Origin: Alloprevotella sp. oral taxon 473 str. F0040
Lineage (GTDB): Bacteria; Bacteroidota; Bacteroidia; Bacteroidales; Bacteroidaceae
DNA: 34,848 bases
Assembly: GCF_000318095.2 (NCBI RefSeq)
Contig: NZ_KB290716.1
Location: forward strand, 325,751 to 360,598
Direction of reading: 5' to 3'
The first letter of the stretch is position 1, and each line of letters starts with the position of its first letter. Position numbers and translations under genes: made by a program. Below, in pieces: positions 7,091 through 14,870 of this stretch. The notes below the pieces were generated by a model. That model saw nothing but the letters and a program-made list of their open reading frames with translations, searched no databases and was not told the DNA's origin.

Positions 7091-7174
7091 TTTTTAAAAT
7101 TCATGTTGTTCTAAAAACATAATAACTTTGGAGCGTACAAACTAATAAGACACGACTATAACAACCTACGGTCT

Positions 7175-7813
7175 TTATCGAGGCAGCTCAACTTTGGTGA
7201 GCGACTGATGACCATCGGTGAAGGTCGTTTTCAACCAGAGTTCTTTATTGCGAATTCGAGGTAGAGTGCAACGAGTCACTTCTGACTTAGGCAACCATCG
7301 TAATTGTTCACGCGTGAGTTCTTTGAAACTTCCCTCTACCGTTGTCACCACACGATTTTGATAGTTAGAAGCTATAAAATCCTGTGCTGTTGGGAAAGAA
7401 AGACGAGCTTGCGACGAAACATCAACCGTATCTTTGGGAGCAGCCACGGCAAGTAATTGCAGGCGCGACACATTGGTTACAATAGTAGTGGGAACTCTGG
7501 ATAAAGCGTATGTAACCATAGGTGCGCCTTTCTCTCCATAGCTATTGGCTACAACCACAAACTCTTTACACTCACCAGATAAATCCTCTGAAGAATAAAA
7601 CGGATTAGCGCAATACAGAGAATTGGAGATTTCATAGATGAGCGGAAACCTCTGCGTATTCTGCGTATTAATACGCACTTCTCGAGCAGAATAATACGTA
7701 CGGATGGCACGGTCTATGGGAATAGGTGCCACGCTAGGAGTGGATTCAAAGTCACTACACGACCACAAACTGAATGCGCTCAACAAGAGCAGGATGCTTT
7801 TAACTGTTCTCAT
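7175..7813 (-). CDS. Hypothetical lipoprotein
   Basis: This 212-residue protein has a signal peptide and the lipobox LWSC (Cys19), so it should be a lipid-anchored envelope protein. The start is taken as the ATG at 7813, because the codon two positions upstream at 7819 is TTG. Beyond the lipobox I see no known catalytic motif. The chain contains several predicted strands (REVRINTQN, RLQLLAVAAP, LWLKTTF) and two cysteines in YCANPFYSSEDLSGEC that might form a disulphide. It follows the polyprenyl synthase gene by about 50 bases on the same strand and ends before a strong terminator, so it may be the last gene of the folB-to-synthase unit. Function unknown. Confidence 0.75.
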   Translation of the reverse strand: MRTVKSILLLLSAFSLWSCSDFESTPSVAPIPIDRAIRTYYSAREVRINTQNTQRFPLIYEISNSLYCANPFYSSEDLSGECKEFVVVANSYGEKGAPMVTYALSRVPTTIVTNVSRLQLLAVAAPKDTVDVSSQARLSFPTAQDFIASNYQNRVVTTVEGSFKELTREQLRWLPKSEVTRCTLPRIRNKELWLKTTFTDGHQSLTKVELPR

Positions 7814-7863
7814 AAACAAGGTATTGATGGGGTTAGTAAGGAGAAGTGCCCGAAAATTGAAGG

Positions 7864-8880
7864 CTATTTATTGCGATTCAACAACGAGAAGGCATAGTCG
7901 CGCAGAGGGGTGGCATCGACGGAAAGACGAGGAAGTTCGCCTTCGGCTTCGTCAAAATAGGCAGCAATGCGCTGTTGGCAGCGTTCGGCTACGTTGTAGC
8001 GTGTGTAGACCGCCATGATGTCGCTGATTTTCTCAGTTTCTGTGGAATACAAACCCGAAGAATCTCCGACTGGTGTGGAGAGTTTCTGTAAGAAGGTTTG
8101 GGCTTCCTCTGGAGTCATCTGAGCAGTGGCAGCGTGGACGAGGAAGGTCTTTTTGCCGCAGAGGATGTCGCCCCCGATTTTCTTGCCAAACACAGCGGGA
8201 TCGCCGAAAGCATCGAGATAATCATCTTGAAGCTGGAAAGCAAGTCCCACCTTCTCGGCAAATGAATAGAGCGCATCACAGTCATCAGCTGGGGCATCTG
8301 CCAAGAGTGCTCCCATCTTAGTGGCACAGCCCAAGAGGACGGAGGTCTTGAGACGAATCATCTCGATATATTCCGCTTCAGTGACGTGAGTGTCCTTTTC
8401 AAAATCGACGTCGTATTGCTGTCCTTCGCAAATCTCGATAGCACTGTTGGTGAAAAGGCGCAAGGCTTCGTGCCAGCGACCGATGCCTGTGGAAGAGATG
8501 AGTTTATACGCCAATAGGAGCATGGTGTCGCCCGAAAGAATGGCGGTGTTGTCGTCCCATTTCTGATGCACCGTTTCACGACCGCGGCGCATATCGGCAC
8601 GGTCCATCACGTCATCGTGCACGAGAGTGTGATTGTGATACATCTCAATGCCGACAGCTGCAGAGAGCGCGCGGACATAGTCCTCACGATAAAGGCTATA
8701 GGCCGTGAGCAAAAGCATGGGGCGCAAGCGTTTTCCCCCACCAGCGAGAATGTAACGAATGGGTTCGTAGAGTCCCTTCGGACGTTGGGGATAGTTGAGG
8801 GCTTCAATCGCCGCTTCGATGTGTTTCAGCATGGGCATAGTCGTGAGGTTTTGGCTAAACTCCCTGATGTCCTTCACCAT
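7864..8880 (-). CDS. Polyprenyl (isoprenoid) diphosphate synthase
   Basis: This 338-residue trans-prenyltransferase condenses isopentenyl diphosphate with an allylic diphosphate to make a prenyl chain for quinones or other isoprenoids. Seen: the substrate-binding GGGKRLRP (about 47-54), the first aspartate-rich motif DDVMD (89-93) with the following RRG, and the second DDYLD (219-223) preceded by FQLQ. Both motifs bind Mg-diphosphate and are intact. There is no two-residue insertion in the first motif, unlike classical bacterial farnesyl synthases, so chain length cannot be assigned. The gene follows tatD by 68 bases on the same strand. Family certain, exact product uncertain. Confidence 0.92.
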   Translation of the reverse strand: MVKDIREFSQNLTTMPMLKHIEAAIEALNYPQRPKGLYEPIRYILAGGGKRLRPMLLLTAYSLYREDYVRALSAAVGIEMYHNHTLVHDDVMDRADMRRGRETVHQKWDDNTAILSGDTMLLLAYKLISSTGIGRWHEALRLFTNSAIEICEGQQYDVDFEKDTHVTEAEYIEMIRLKTSVLLGCATKMGALLADAPADDCDALYSFAEKVGLAFQLQDDYLDAFGDPAVFGKKIGGDILCGKKTFLVHAATAQMTPEEAQTFLQKLSTPVGDSSGLYSTETEKISDIMAVYTRYNVAERCQQRIAAYFDEAEGELPRLSVDATPLRDYAFSLLNRNK

Positions 8881-8948
8881 TTGAAAGAGGGTGACATCAT
8901 AAACTCGGCTTCGGCAAGAAGAGCCTCGGCAGAGGGGAGGATAGGAGG

Positions 8949-9725
8949 TTATAACTTTAAGAGACGTCTTGCGTTGTCACAGGTGATGTACGACACTTCC
9001 TCGGGAGCTACTCCGTAGACTTCAGCCACTTTGTGGAGCACGAGGGGAATATGTGCTGGTTCGTTGCGCTTGCCCCGATAGGGGGTGGGAGCCAGATAGG
9101 GGGCATCCGTTTCGAGAACGATGCGCGAAAGGGGCACCGTAGTTTCGAGGACAGCTGGAAGGGTGCTTTTTTTGAAAGTCACTACCCCACCGATGCCGAG
9201 ATAGAAGCGATCGAAGGCAAGGAGGTCTTCGGCTTCTTTGGCACTTCCTCCAAAACAGTGGAAGATGCCACCTGGTAGTTCGTCTTTGAGAGGCGACAAC
9301 ACCTCTAGCAATTCGTCATGGGCAGAGCGCATGTGGATGACGAGGGGGAGTTGAAAACGGATGCTCCATTCAGCTTGTCGGCGCAGCACTTCCATTTGTT
9401 CTGCTCTGCGCGAAGCATCCCAATACAAATCCACGCCTACTTCTCCAATAGCAATGAAAGGATTCCCCTCAACCATGAGCATACGCTCCATCTGGTCGAG
9501 TAGCGGAGTGGGATTGGGAGGTAGCTCCGTGGGGTGCAGTCCCAACATGGGATGGCAGAGTTCGGGCCACTCATCGCAGACAGCTAACATGGGGCCAACG
9601 GTGTTGGCATCAATGTTGGGCAGAAGGATTTTGTCGGCTCCAGCCTCGAGGGCGCGCGCCACGACTTCTGCGCGGTCTTCGTCGAACTCTTCTGCATAGA
9701 GGTGGCAGTGGGTGTCGATAAACAT
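8949..9725 (-). CDS. tatD: TatD-family metal-dependent hydrolase (deoxyribonuclease-like)
   Basis: This 258-residue TIM-barrel protein has the TatD hallmarks: an HxH metal site in MFIDTHCHLY (His6, His8), GLHP, AIGEVGVDLYWD with the metal-bridging Glu, LVIHMR and the C-terminal ETDAPYLAPTPYRGKRNEP. TatD enzymes are metal-dependent 3'-exonucleases implicated in DNA repair, and some have other roles. The start ATG (9725-9723) overlaps the stop of the upstream dipeptidyl peptidase gene by one base (TAATG), so the two are probably translated in a coupled way. That pairing is likely a matter of operon economy rather than shared function. Confidence 0.93.
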   Translation of the reverse strand: MFIDTHCHLYAEEFDEDRAEVVARALEAGADKILLPNIDANTVGPMLAVCDEWPELCHPMLGLHPTELPPNPTPLLDQMERMLMVEGNPFIAIGEVGVDLYWDASRRAEQMEVLRRQAEWSIRFQLPLVIHMRSAHDELLEVLSPLKDELPGGIFHCFGGSAKEAEDLLAFDRFYLGIGGVVTFKKSTLPAVLETTVPLSRIVLETDAPYLAPTPYRGKRNEPAHIPLVLHKVAEVYGVAPEEVSYITCDNARRLLKL

Positions 9726-11983
9726 TATTTGAGATGCGCTTTGAGGTAGTTCAAGATATGGCTGAAAAGGTGATGGCGCGTGTTGCCACCATAGATGCTG
9801 TGGTTGCGGTTGGTGTAGACCTGCATGTCGAAAGGCTTATCGGCTTGCACCAAGGCCTCAGACATCTCAGCGCAGTTGCGGAAATGCACATTGTCATCGG
9901 CTGTGCCGTGAATGAGCAAGAGATCCCCATGAAGTTTAGCAGCACGAGCGATGGGATTGACCGCATCGTAATTGGTATTTTCCTTGGGCGTGCGCATATA
10001 ACGCTCGGTATAGACCGTGTCGTAGTACTTCCAGTTGGAAGGAGCAGCAACAGCAACACCACAACGGAAGACGGGGCGACCATCGGTCATGGCCATGAGG
10101 GTGTTGAAACCTCCGAAGCTCCAGCCCCAGAGTGCGATGCGCTGTGCATCGACAAAAGGCAAGGTGGCGAGATATTGAGCAGCTGCCACTTGGTCTTGCG
10201 ATTCGAGATCACCCAAACGCAAGTAAGTGCATTTCTCAAACTGTGCACCGCGTGCGCCTGTGCCGCGACCATCGACAATGACACTGATGAATCCTTCTTC
10301 GGCAAGCACACTTTCCCACTGACCACCGGCATAGAAACCTGTGCTCCAAGCATCTTTCACCTCTTGGCTACCAGGGCCGCTGTATTGATACATCACCACG
10401 GGATATTTCTTCGTGGCATCGAAGTTGCGTGGCTTCAACATCCAACCGTTCAACACGGTGCCATCGGCGAGTTTGAATTGGAAGAATTCTTGTGTAGTGC
10501 CGATTTTGTCGAAGCGTTCTTGCGCTTGCTTGTTGTCAATGAGCGTGGTGAGCACTTTTCCGCTGTGCCCCTCACGAAGCGTGGTCACAGGAACTTTGGC
10601 GAGTGCCGAGTGCACATTGAGGAAGTAGCGGAAGTCGGAGGAGAAGGTCGCTGCACTCGTACCACTTTCGGCGGTGAGGCGTTGCATCTGCCCTTTGACA
10701 TTGGCTGAGTAGATGGCGGTTTGCAAAGGACTATCCTTGTGTGCGGCAAAATAGAAACGGCCATTCTTGGCATCGTAACCATAGAAATTGCTCACCTCAT
10801 AGTCGCCTTTGGTGATTTGGCTCACGAGTTGTCCGTTGAGGGTGTACCAATAGAGGTGTTGATAACCGCTCTTTTCGGAAAGCATGGCGAAGTGTCCAGG
10901 ATAGAATTGCAAATCGGTGTAGGCTGATTCGCGGAGATAACGCTCATTGGTTTCGCGAAGGGCGAGTTTTGCCACCCCACTACGAGGATTGACCATGTAG
11001 AGATCCATCTGCGATTGGTGACGATTGAGGGTCACCACGGCGAGTTTGTCGGCATCACTTGTGGCGATGATGCGAGGGATGTAGCCCTCTTCGGGAAGGG
11101 GCACTGCGAGTTGGCGGGTGGCACGGCTCTTGAGGTCGTAACTATGGACAGACACGGTGGAGTTTTGCGCACCAGCGATGGGATATTTATAGTCGTAGGT
11201 GCCAGGATACTCGGCATATTCTGGATGACGTGGGGATTGTCCCTCAAACATCTGCATGCGATAGACGGGAACTTTGGACTCATCGTAACGCACCCAGCAC
11301 AACATCTGACTGTCGGCACTGAAATCGAAAGAAGCATTGGTGGAGAATTCTTCTTCATTCACCCAGTCGGGGATGCCATTGATGATTTCATTGCGCTTGC
11401 CATCTTTGGTGACTTGGGTTTCTGCATTGCCATAGAGGAGCTTCACGACAAAGAGGTTGTTGTCGCGCACGAAGGCAACGACATTGCCATCGGGAGAAAA
11501 GCGCGGAGACATCTGAGGACCTCCATCGGAAAGGGGAGTGAACTTGCCATTTGCCACATCGTAGATGTAGTAAACGGCTGTGGAAGTGCGACGATAGACG
11601 GCTTTGGTCTGCGTGCGCAACAAGATTTTCTTCTCATCAGGACTCATGATGTAGCCATCAATGCGCGAGAGTTTGGTGGTGCCGCGAGCTTTCTCTACAT
11701 CGAAAATCACCCCAATCTCCTTACCAGTCTTGAACGAACTGCGAACGATGCGTTTGCCATCGACAGAAAGTTGAGAGTAGCTTTCACCATCGTTGAGGGG
11801 ATGCACGCCATAAACGTGTTGAGGGGAGATGGTTCCTCCTGTGACGTCTTTAAGAGTGATGCCCGTAGTGGCTGATTGGGGTTGCGCTTCGTGAGAAGTA
11901 GCTGCGGAAACGGTGGTTTCTTGGCTAAATCCAAGCCCAAGCAAGAGTGTATAGAGGAGAGTTCTGATTTTAGACATGCGCAT
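9725..11983 (-). CDS. dpp4: Dipeptidyl peptidase IV, secreted S9 serine peptidase
   Basis: This 752-residue exported peptidase should remove Xaa-Pro or Xaa-Ala dipeptides from peptide N-termini in the periplasm. It has an N-terminal signal peptide, then a beta-propeller carrying the N-terminus-binding glutamates DWVNEEEF (Glu210-212), then an alpha/beta-hydrolase domain with the nucleophile in GWSFGG (Ser622), Asp696 in HGTADDNVHF and His728 in NRNHSIYGG. The combination of EE motif and GTADDNVHF is specific for the DPP IV branch of S9. The start may be ATG 11983 or ATG 11977. It follows folB by about 95 bases and overlaps tatD by one base. Together with the DPP III at 19100-21127 it points to peptide-based nutrition. 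Confidence 0.93.
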   Translation of the reverse strand: MRMSKIRTLLYTLLLGLGFSQETTVSAATSHEAQPQSATTGITLKDVTGGTISPQHVYGVHPLNDGESYSQLSVDGKRIVRSSFKTGKEIGVIFDVEKARGTTKLSRIDGYIMSPDEKKILLRTQTKAVYRRTSTAVYYIYDVANGKFTPLSDGGPQMSPRFSPDGNVVAFVRDNNLFVVKLLYGNAETQVTKDGKRNEIINGIPDWVNEEEFSTNASFDFSADSQMLCWVRYDESKVPVYRMQMFEGQSPRHPEYAEYPGTYDYKYPIAGAQNSTVSVHSYDLKSRATRQLAVPLPEEGYIPRIIATSDADKLAVVTLNRHQSQMDLYMVNPRSGVAKLALRETNERYLRESAYTDLQFYPGHFAMLSEKSGYQHLYWYTLNGQLVSQITKGDYEVSNFYGYDAKNGRFYFAAHKDSPLQTAIYSANVKGQMQRLTAESGTSAATFSSDFRYFLNVHSALAKVPVTTLREGHSGKVLTTLIDNKQAQERFDKIGTTQEFFQFKLADGTVLNGWMLKPRNFDATKKYPVVMYQYSGPGSQEVKDAWSTGFYAGGQWESVLAEEGFISVIVDGRGTGARGAQFEKCTYLRLGDLESQDQVAAAQYLATLPFVDAQRIALWGWSFGGFNTLMAMTDGRPVFRCGVAVAAPSNWKYYDTVYTERYMRTPKENTNYDAVNPIARAAKLHGDLLLIHGTADDNVHFRNCAEMSEALVQADKPFDMQVYTNRNHSIYGGNTRHHLFSHILNYLKAHLK

Positions 11984-12077
11984 AATGAGGTATAATGAAG
12001 GAAGAAATAAACAATGAAAGTGGGGGAACAGGAGCGTTCCCTACAATATAAAACAGAAGACGAAACCAAAGTGTTGA

Positions 12078-12491
12078 TTAAACCTCATCTTCTGCACGCG
12101 TGGCAGAGAGTCGCACACTACACCCCCGTAGATCTGCCCCCATAGGGGGATTGTCTTTTTGCACTTCCACGGTGGCACGTTGCACTTGTGGGAAGTGACG
12201 GAAGAGTTGTTGCAACAAGCGTGCGGCAACGTGTTCCAAGAGTTGCGAAGGTTGTGCCATCACTTCCTTTGCCAACTCGTAAACATCGGCATAGCTCACG
12301 GTGCCTTCGAGATCGTCGTGCTCCAATGCAGCAAGACTGGGCGCAAGCACTAGAAGAATCTGGAGGGTGAATCGACCACCCACCACACGCTCTTGGGGTA
12401 ATACGCCGTGATGGGCGTAGAAGTGGAGATTGTTTAACCGAATCTCAAGAGGGGAATATTGAAGGGAAACAGCTGAGGATGAACTATTCAT
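12078..12491 (-). CDS. folB: Dihydroneopterin aldolase (folate synthesis)
   Basis: This 137-residue protein matches FolB, which cleaves dihydroneopterin to 6-hydroxymethyl-dihydropterin and glycolaldehyde. Seen: the family start IRLNNLHFYAHHGVLPQERV, in which the usual catalytic Glu follows GVLPQ; VSYADVYELAKEVM with the conserved Tyr; and LEHVAARLLQQLF near the pterin-binding region. Length is slightly above the usual 120 because of a Ser-rich N-terminal lead of about 14 residues. It starts the leftward unit folB-dpp4-tatD-synthase. A GGGAAC/GTTCCC inverted repeat lies between it and dpp4. Confidence 0.9.
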   Translation of the reverse strand: MNSSSSAVSLQYSPLEIRLNNLHFYAHHGVLPQERVVGGRFTLQILLVLAPSLAALEHDDLEGTVSYADVYELAKEVMAQPSQLLEHVAARLLQQLFRHFPQVQRATVEVQKDNPPMGADLRGCSVRLSATRAEDEV

Positions 12492-12603
12492 GAAGAGAAG
12501 AGGAGAAATGGGGTATCAAACGAGCAAGGACGCTCTGCATGCAACAGTCTATAACTCCGTGGCACTATGAAGCGAAGCGGAGCAGGGGCTATGAAAAACA
12601 AGA

Positions 12604-12624
12604 ATTGATGCTTGTGGCATCAAT
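12604..12624 (-). terminator. Intrinsic terminator overlapping the stop of the ribonucleotide-reductase-like gene
   Basis: On the minus strand ATTGATGC and GCATCAAT form a perfect 8-bp stem around a 5-base loop, followed by TCTTGTTTTT. The TGA stop codon of the gene ending at 12620 lies inside the first arm. This ends the two-gene unit 13806-12620. Confidence 0.82.
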
Positions 12625-13366
12625 CTTGAGTAAGGGGTTCATCGGAATCTCCGCAATTATTCGTATACTTTTTGAGTGCGCGCACCACCCCAGCCTTCCA
12701 CGTGTTGATCGCATCGCTTTCGAGCTGGAGCGAATCAATGAGGCTGATGACATTCTCAACAGGCATGCCATGGCGCAACACCCCCGAAATGAGTTTGGCA
12801 TAGTTCCAATACTCCTTGTTGAAGCGTGCCGAAAGCCCTTCAACGGTGGTCTTGTAGCCTCTTCGATTTTGGAATGAGAAATCGTAGCGGGACGTGCCAT
12901 CGAAATTGAGATTCTTGACAATCCAACCCGTATTCACGCTTTTGGGAAGCACAATGCCTTCTTCGTCATCTTGAAGTCCCGTGAAAATCTCGTAGGGGCG
13001 ACCCTCAAGCAAACCTACAAAAGCTACCCACTTCTCTTTCTTGTTTTGAAACCTCCACACATCGCAAGCCAAACTCTGTGGGCGATGCTCAATGCTCGCC
13101 ATGAACTCACGCTCTTTGAGTTGCTCGAGTGCCAACTGCATGAGGCCTTGCACCAACGCTGGGGAAGCAGTACAAGCAGCAGCGGAGGTGGTGGCACTAG
13201 TTCCAGAAGAGACAGCACTCTCTGCAGCATACTGCAAGAGCCAATCCAGCACTTCTGCTTCAGAGTGCTGCACCTTCACCGCATCAAGCTGCAACAAAGC
13301 ATGAGCCAATCTCTGCAAATCCTTCTCGAGAGTGGATTTTTCGTCTGATACGGATACGTTCATCAT
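12620..13366 (-). CDS. Stand-alone C-terminal (TSCPD-like) domain of class II ribonucleotide reductase
   Basis: This 248-residue protein closely resembles the C-terminal module of adenosylcobalamin-dependent ribonucleotide reductase in Bacteroidetes. Seen: HRPQSLACDVWRFQN, KWVAFVGLLEGRPYEIFTG, a strand-rich middle, RGYKTTVEGLSARFNKEYWN, YAKLISGVLRHGMPVENVI and the C-terminal INTWKAGVVRALKKY. The radical-generating barrel and B12 site are absent, so it cannot reduce nucleotides alone. The N-terminal 100 residues are a helical region plus a Ser/Thr/Ala-rich linker. The start codon overlaps the stop of the preceding small gene (ATGA), implying tight coupling. No reductase gene is nearby. It could be an accessory or regulatory partner, or a separated domain with a new role. 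The family likeness is recalled from known proteins and not searched. Confidence 0.7.
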   Translation of the reverse strand: MMNVSVSDEKSTLEKDLQRLAHALLQLDAVKVQHSEAEVLDWLLQYAAESAVSSGTSATTSAAACTASPALVQGLMQLALEQLKEREFMASIEHRPQSLACDVWRFQNKKEKWVAFVGLLEGRPYEIFTGLQDDEEGIVLPKSVNTGWIVKNLNFDGTSRYDFSFQNRRGYKTTVEGLSARFNKEYWNYAKLISGVLRHGMPVENVISLIDSLQLESDAINTWKAGVVRALKKYTNNCGDSDEPLTQD

Positions 13367-13806
13367 TCAGCAGCCAGTTTTTGCCAGAAGGCATCCAAGT
13401 CATCCGAGAGTCCCACCATTAAATCTTGTCCAAGAATCATGGTGTCGTCGTCGATAAGGAAAAGCTCTGCCACCGTTTGTTGCTCATCGTCGAGCAAGAC
13501 GAAAGAGCAAGGGCGAAGCACTGACATCTCCTCTAAAAGAGGTTCGCAGCGTTTGAGCGCAGTATGAAGCACAGGCTGGATGGTGGTGTAGAAATCTTCG
13601 CTACAATTGCCGATCCATTCTTCCACTACACAGCGCGTAATTTCACGCTCATCATCATCGAAAACTAGAAGCTCTCCACTCTCTTGACGAACAAGCAGAT
13701 AGAAGTCGGTGAGCACCGCATCCTCTTGAGGAATGGCGGCAAACTTTTCGGCCGTCTTCTTGAGGGCACGTTCGATTTGGTGGAGGGTTTGTTCGTTGGT
13801 ATTCAT
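13363..13806 (-). CDS. Acidic conserved hypothetical protein coupled to the reductase-like domain
   Basis: This 147-residue acidic protein has no motif I can assign. It carries LTDFYLLVRQESGELLVFDDDEREITRCVVEEWI and ends LSDDLDAFWQKLAAE. Small acidic proteins like this occur in other Bacteroidales genomes, from recall. It is the first gene of a two-gene unit, overlapping the next gene by four bases (ATGA), so the two products are likely made in equal amounts and may interact. A near-perfect Bacteroidetes promoter lies 34 bases upstream of its ATG. There is no signal peptide, so it should be cytosolic. Confidence 0.75.
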   Translation of the reverse strand: MNTNEQTLHQIERALKKTAEKFAAIPQEDAVLTDFYLLVRQESGELLVFDDDEREITRCVVEEWIGNCSEDFYTTIQPVLHTALKRCEPLLEEMSVLRPCSFVLLDDEQQTVAELFLIDDDTMILGQDLMVGLSDDLDAFWQKLAAE

Positions 13807-13839
13807 AAAATCACTGTTGTCAGATGACCAATTCTACAG

Positions 13840-13870
13840 CAAAGTTAGTGGCTACTTGGCGAAATACAAA
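13840..13870 (-). promoter_or_regulatory. Housekeeping promoter for the 13806-12620 unit
   Basis: On the minus strand TTTG (13870-13867), 19 bases, then TAACTTTG (13847-13840). This matches the Bacteroidetes primary sigma consensus TTTG-N19-21-TAnnTTTG at every fixed base. It is back-to-back with the coaX promoter. Confidence 0.8.
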
Positions 13871-13877
13871 GATAAAA

Positions 13878-13909
13878 CTTGCTTTTTTTGCTGATAGGCT
13901 GTAACTTTG
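13878..13909 (+). promoter_or_regulatory. Housekeeping promoter for coaX
   Basis: CTTG (13878-13881), 20 bases, then TAACTTTG (13902-13909), with one mismatch to the Bacteroidetes -33/-7 consensus. The coaX ATG at 13946 is 36 bases downstream. The promoter overlaps the in-frame TTG at 13907, which rules that codon out as the start. Confidence 0.7.
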
Positions 13910-13945
13910 CTCTCAAAACCACGTTATTCTTTCTATTCATCGCCC

Positions 13946-14710
13946 ATGACGCTTACCATCGACCTCGGCAATACGCGCGCGAAACTCACTATTTTTGATG
14001 CGCAAGCCTCTATTTTAGAGCATCACTCGGTGGCACACGACGACCTCGTGGAGCAGCTGCGCCAGCTGCTGAGCATGCGCCCAGAGATTTGCCGCATCTG
14101 CTGGTGTGCTGTGGGAGAAATTCCAGCTGAATTTCCTGCGTTTTTGGCAAATTGCCGCTACGTGGTGCAACAACTCTGCCCTACGGCTCCGCCTTCGGGC
14201 ATCACCCTCGGCTATCGCACACCTGCCACGCTTGGAGCTGACCGTTTGGCCGCTGTGATGGGAGCGCAATCGCTCCTCCCTCATCGCACTGTGCTTGTCA
14301 TTGATGCGGGCACTTGCATCACTTTCGACCTCCTCCTCTCCGATGGTCACTACTTGGGCGGCAACATCAGCCCTGGACTCGAGATGCGCCTGCGAGCAAT
14401 GTACGAGTTTACCGCACGCTTGCCCCTCGTTAGTGCTGAGGGTGATAATCCCGACTATGGATATGACACCATCACGGCCTTACGGAGTGGCGCGAAAAGT
14501 GGCATTCGTCTAGAAATCATGGGTTATCTTGCACAAGTGCGTGCAAAACACCCAGATGCTTGCGCTTTTTTAACGGGAGGAAACCGTTTCGACTTCGGCA
14601 TTTCCACAGAAAGTTGCAACTTTGCAGCTGAAAGTGATGCTATTGCCATAGATAATTGTATCTTTGCAGATGAATATCTCGTGGCGCGCGGGCTAAATGC
14701 TCTGCCATGA
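13946..14710 (+). CDS. coaX: Type III pantothenate kinase
   Basis: This 254-residue cytosolic kinase catalyses the first step of coenzyme A synthesis, phosphorylating pantothenate. Type III enzymes belong to the ASKHA fold. Seen: the phosphate-binding LTIDLGNTRAKL at the N-terminus, GADRLAAVMGA, the second phosphate loop VIDAGTCITFDLL and GGNISPGLEMRLRAM. The start is the ATG at 13946, because the in-frame TTG upstream lies inside the promoter. The genes after it are an outer membrane protein and lptC, an arrangement common in Bacteroidales. coaE, the last CoA step, is also in this window but in another operon. Confidence 0.93.
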   Translation: MTLTIDLGNTRAKLTIFDAQASILEHHSVAHDDLVEQLRQLLSMRPEICRICWCAVGEIPAEFPAFLANCRYVVQQLCPTAPPSGITLGYRTPATLGADRLAAVMGAQSLLPHRTVLVIDAGTCITFDLLLSDGHYLGGNISPGLEMRLRAMYEFTARLPLVSAEGDNPDYGYDTITALRSGAKSGIRLEIMGYLAQVRAKHPDACAFLTGGNRFDFGISTESCNFAAESDAIAIDNCIFADEYLVARGLNALP

Positions 14711-14870
14711 TTCCCCGAGAGAATGCACCTATTTTGCCAGTGTCATGAAACTTTACTTCCTAGCTTCTGTAGGGCTTACTTTTTCTAGATTGTAAGCACT
14801 CGTTGCTAGATGGCGCAAACTCGTAGGTGCTACGTCTCCTTTTCGCTTTTCTCCACAAGACTCTCTTTGT

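Noticed and set aside
9734-10708. Long plus-strand open frame opposite the DPP IV gene (324 codons), and a second at 11015-11875
   Set aside because: Both mirror the codon pattern of the peptidase gene, which has intact catalytic motifs. No family likeness and no plausible start region.
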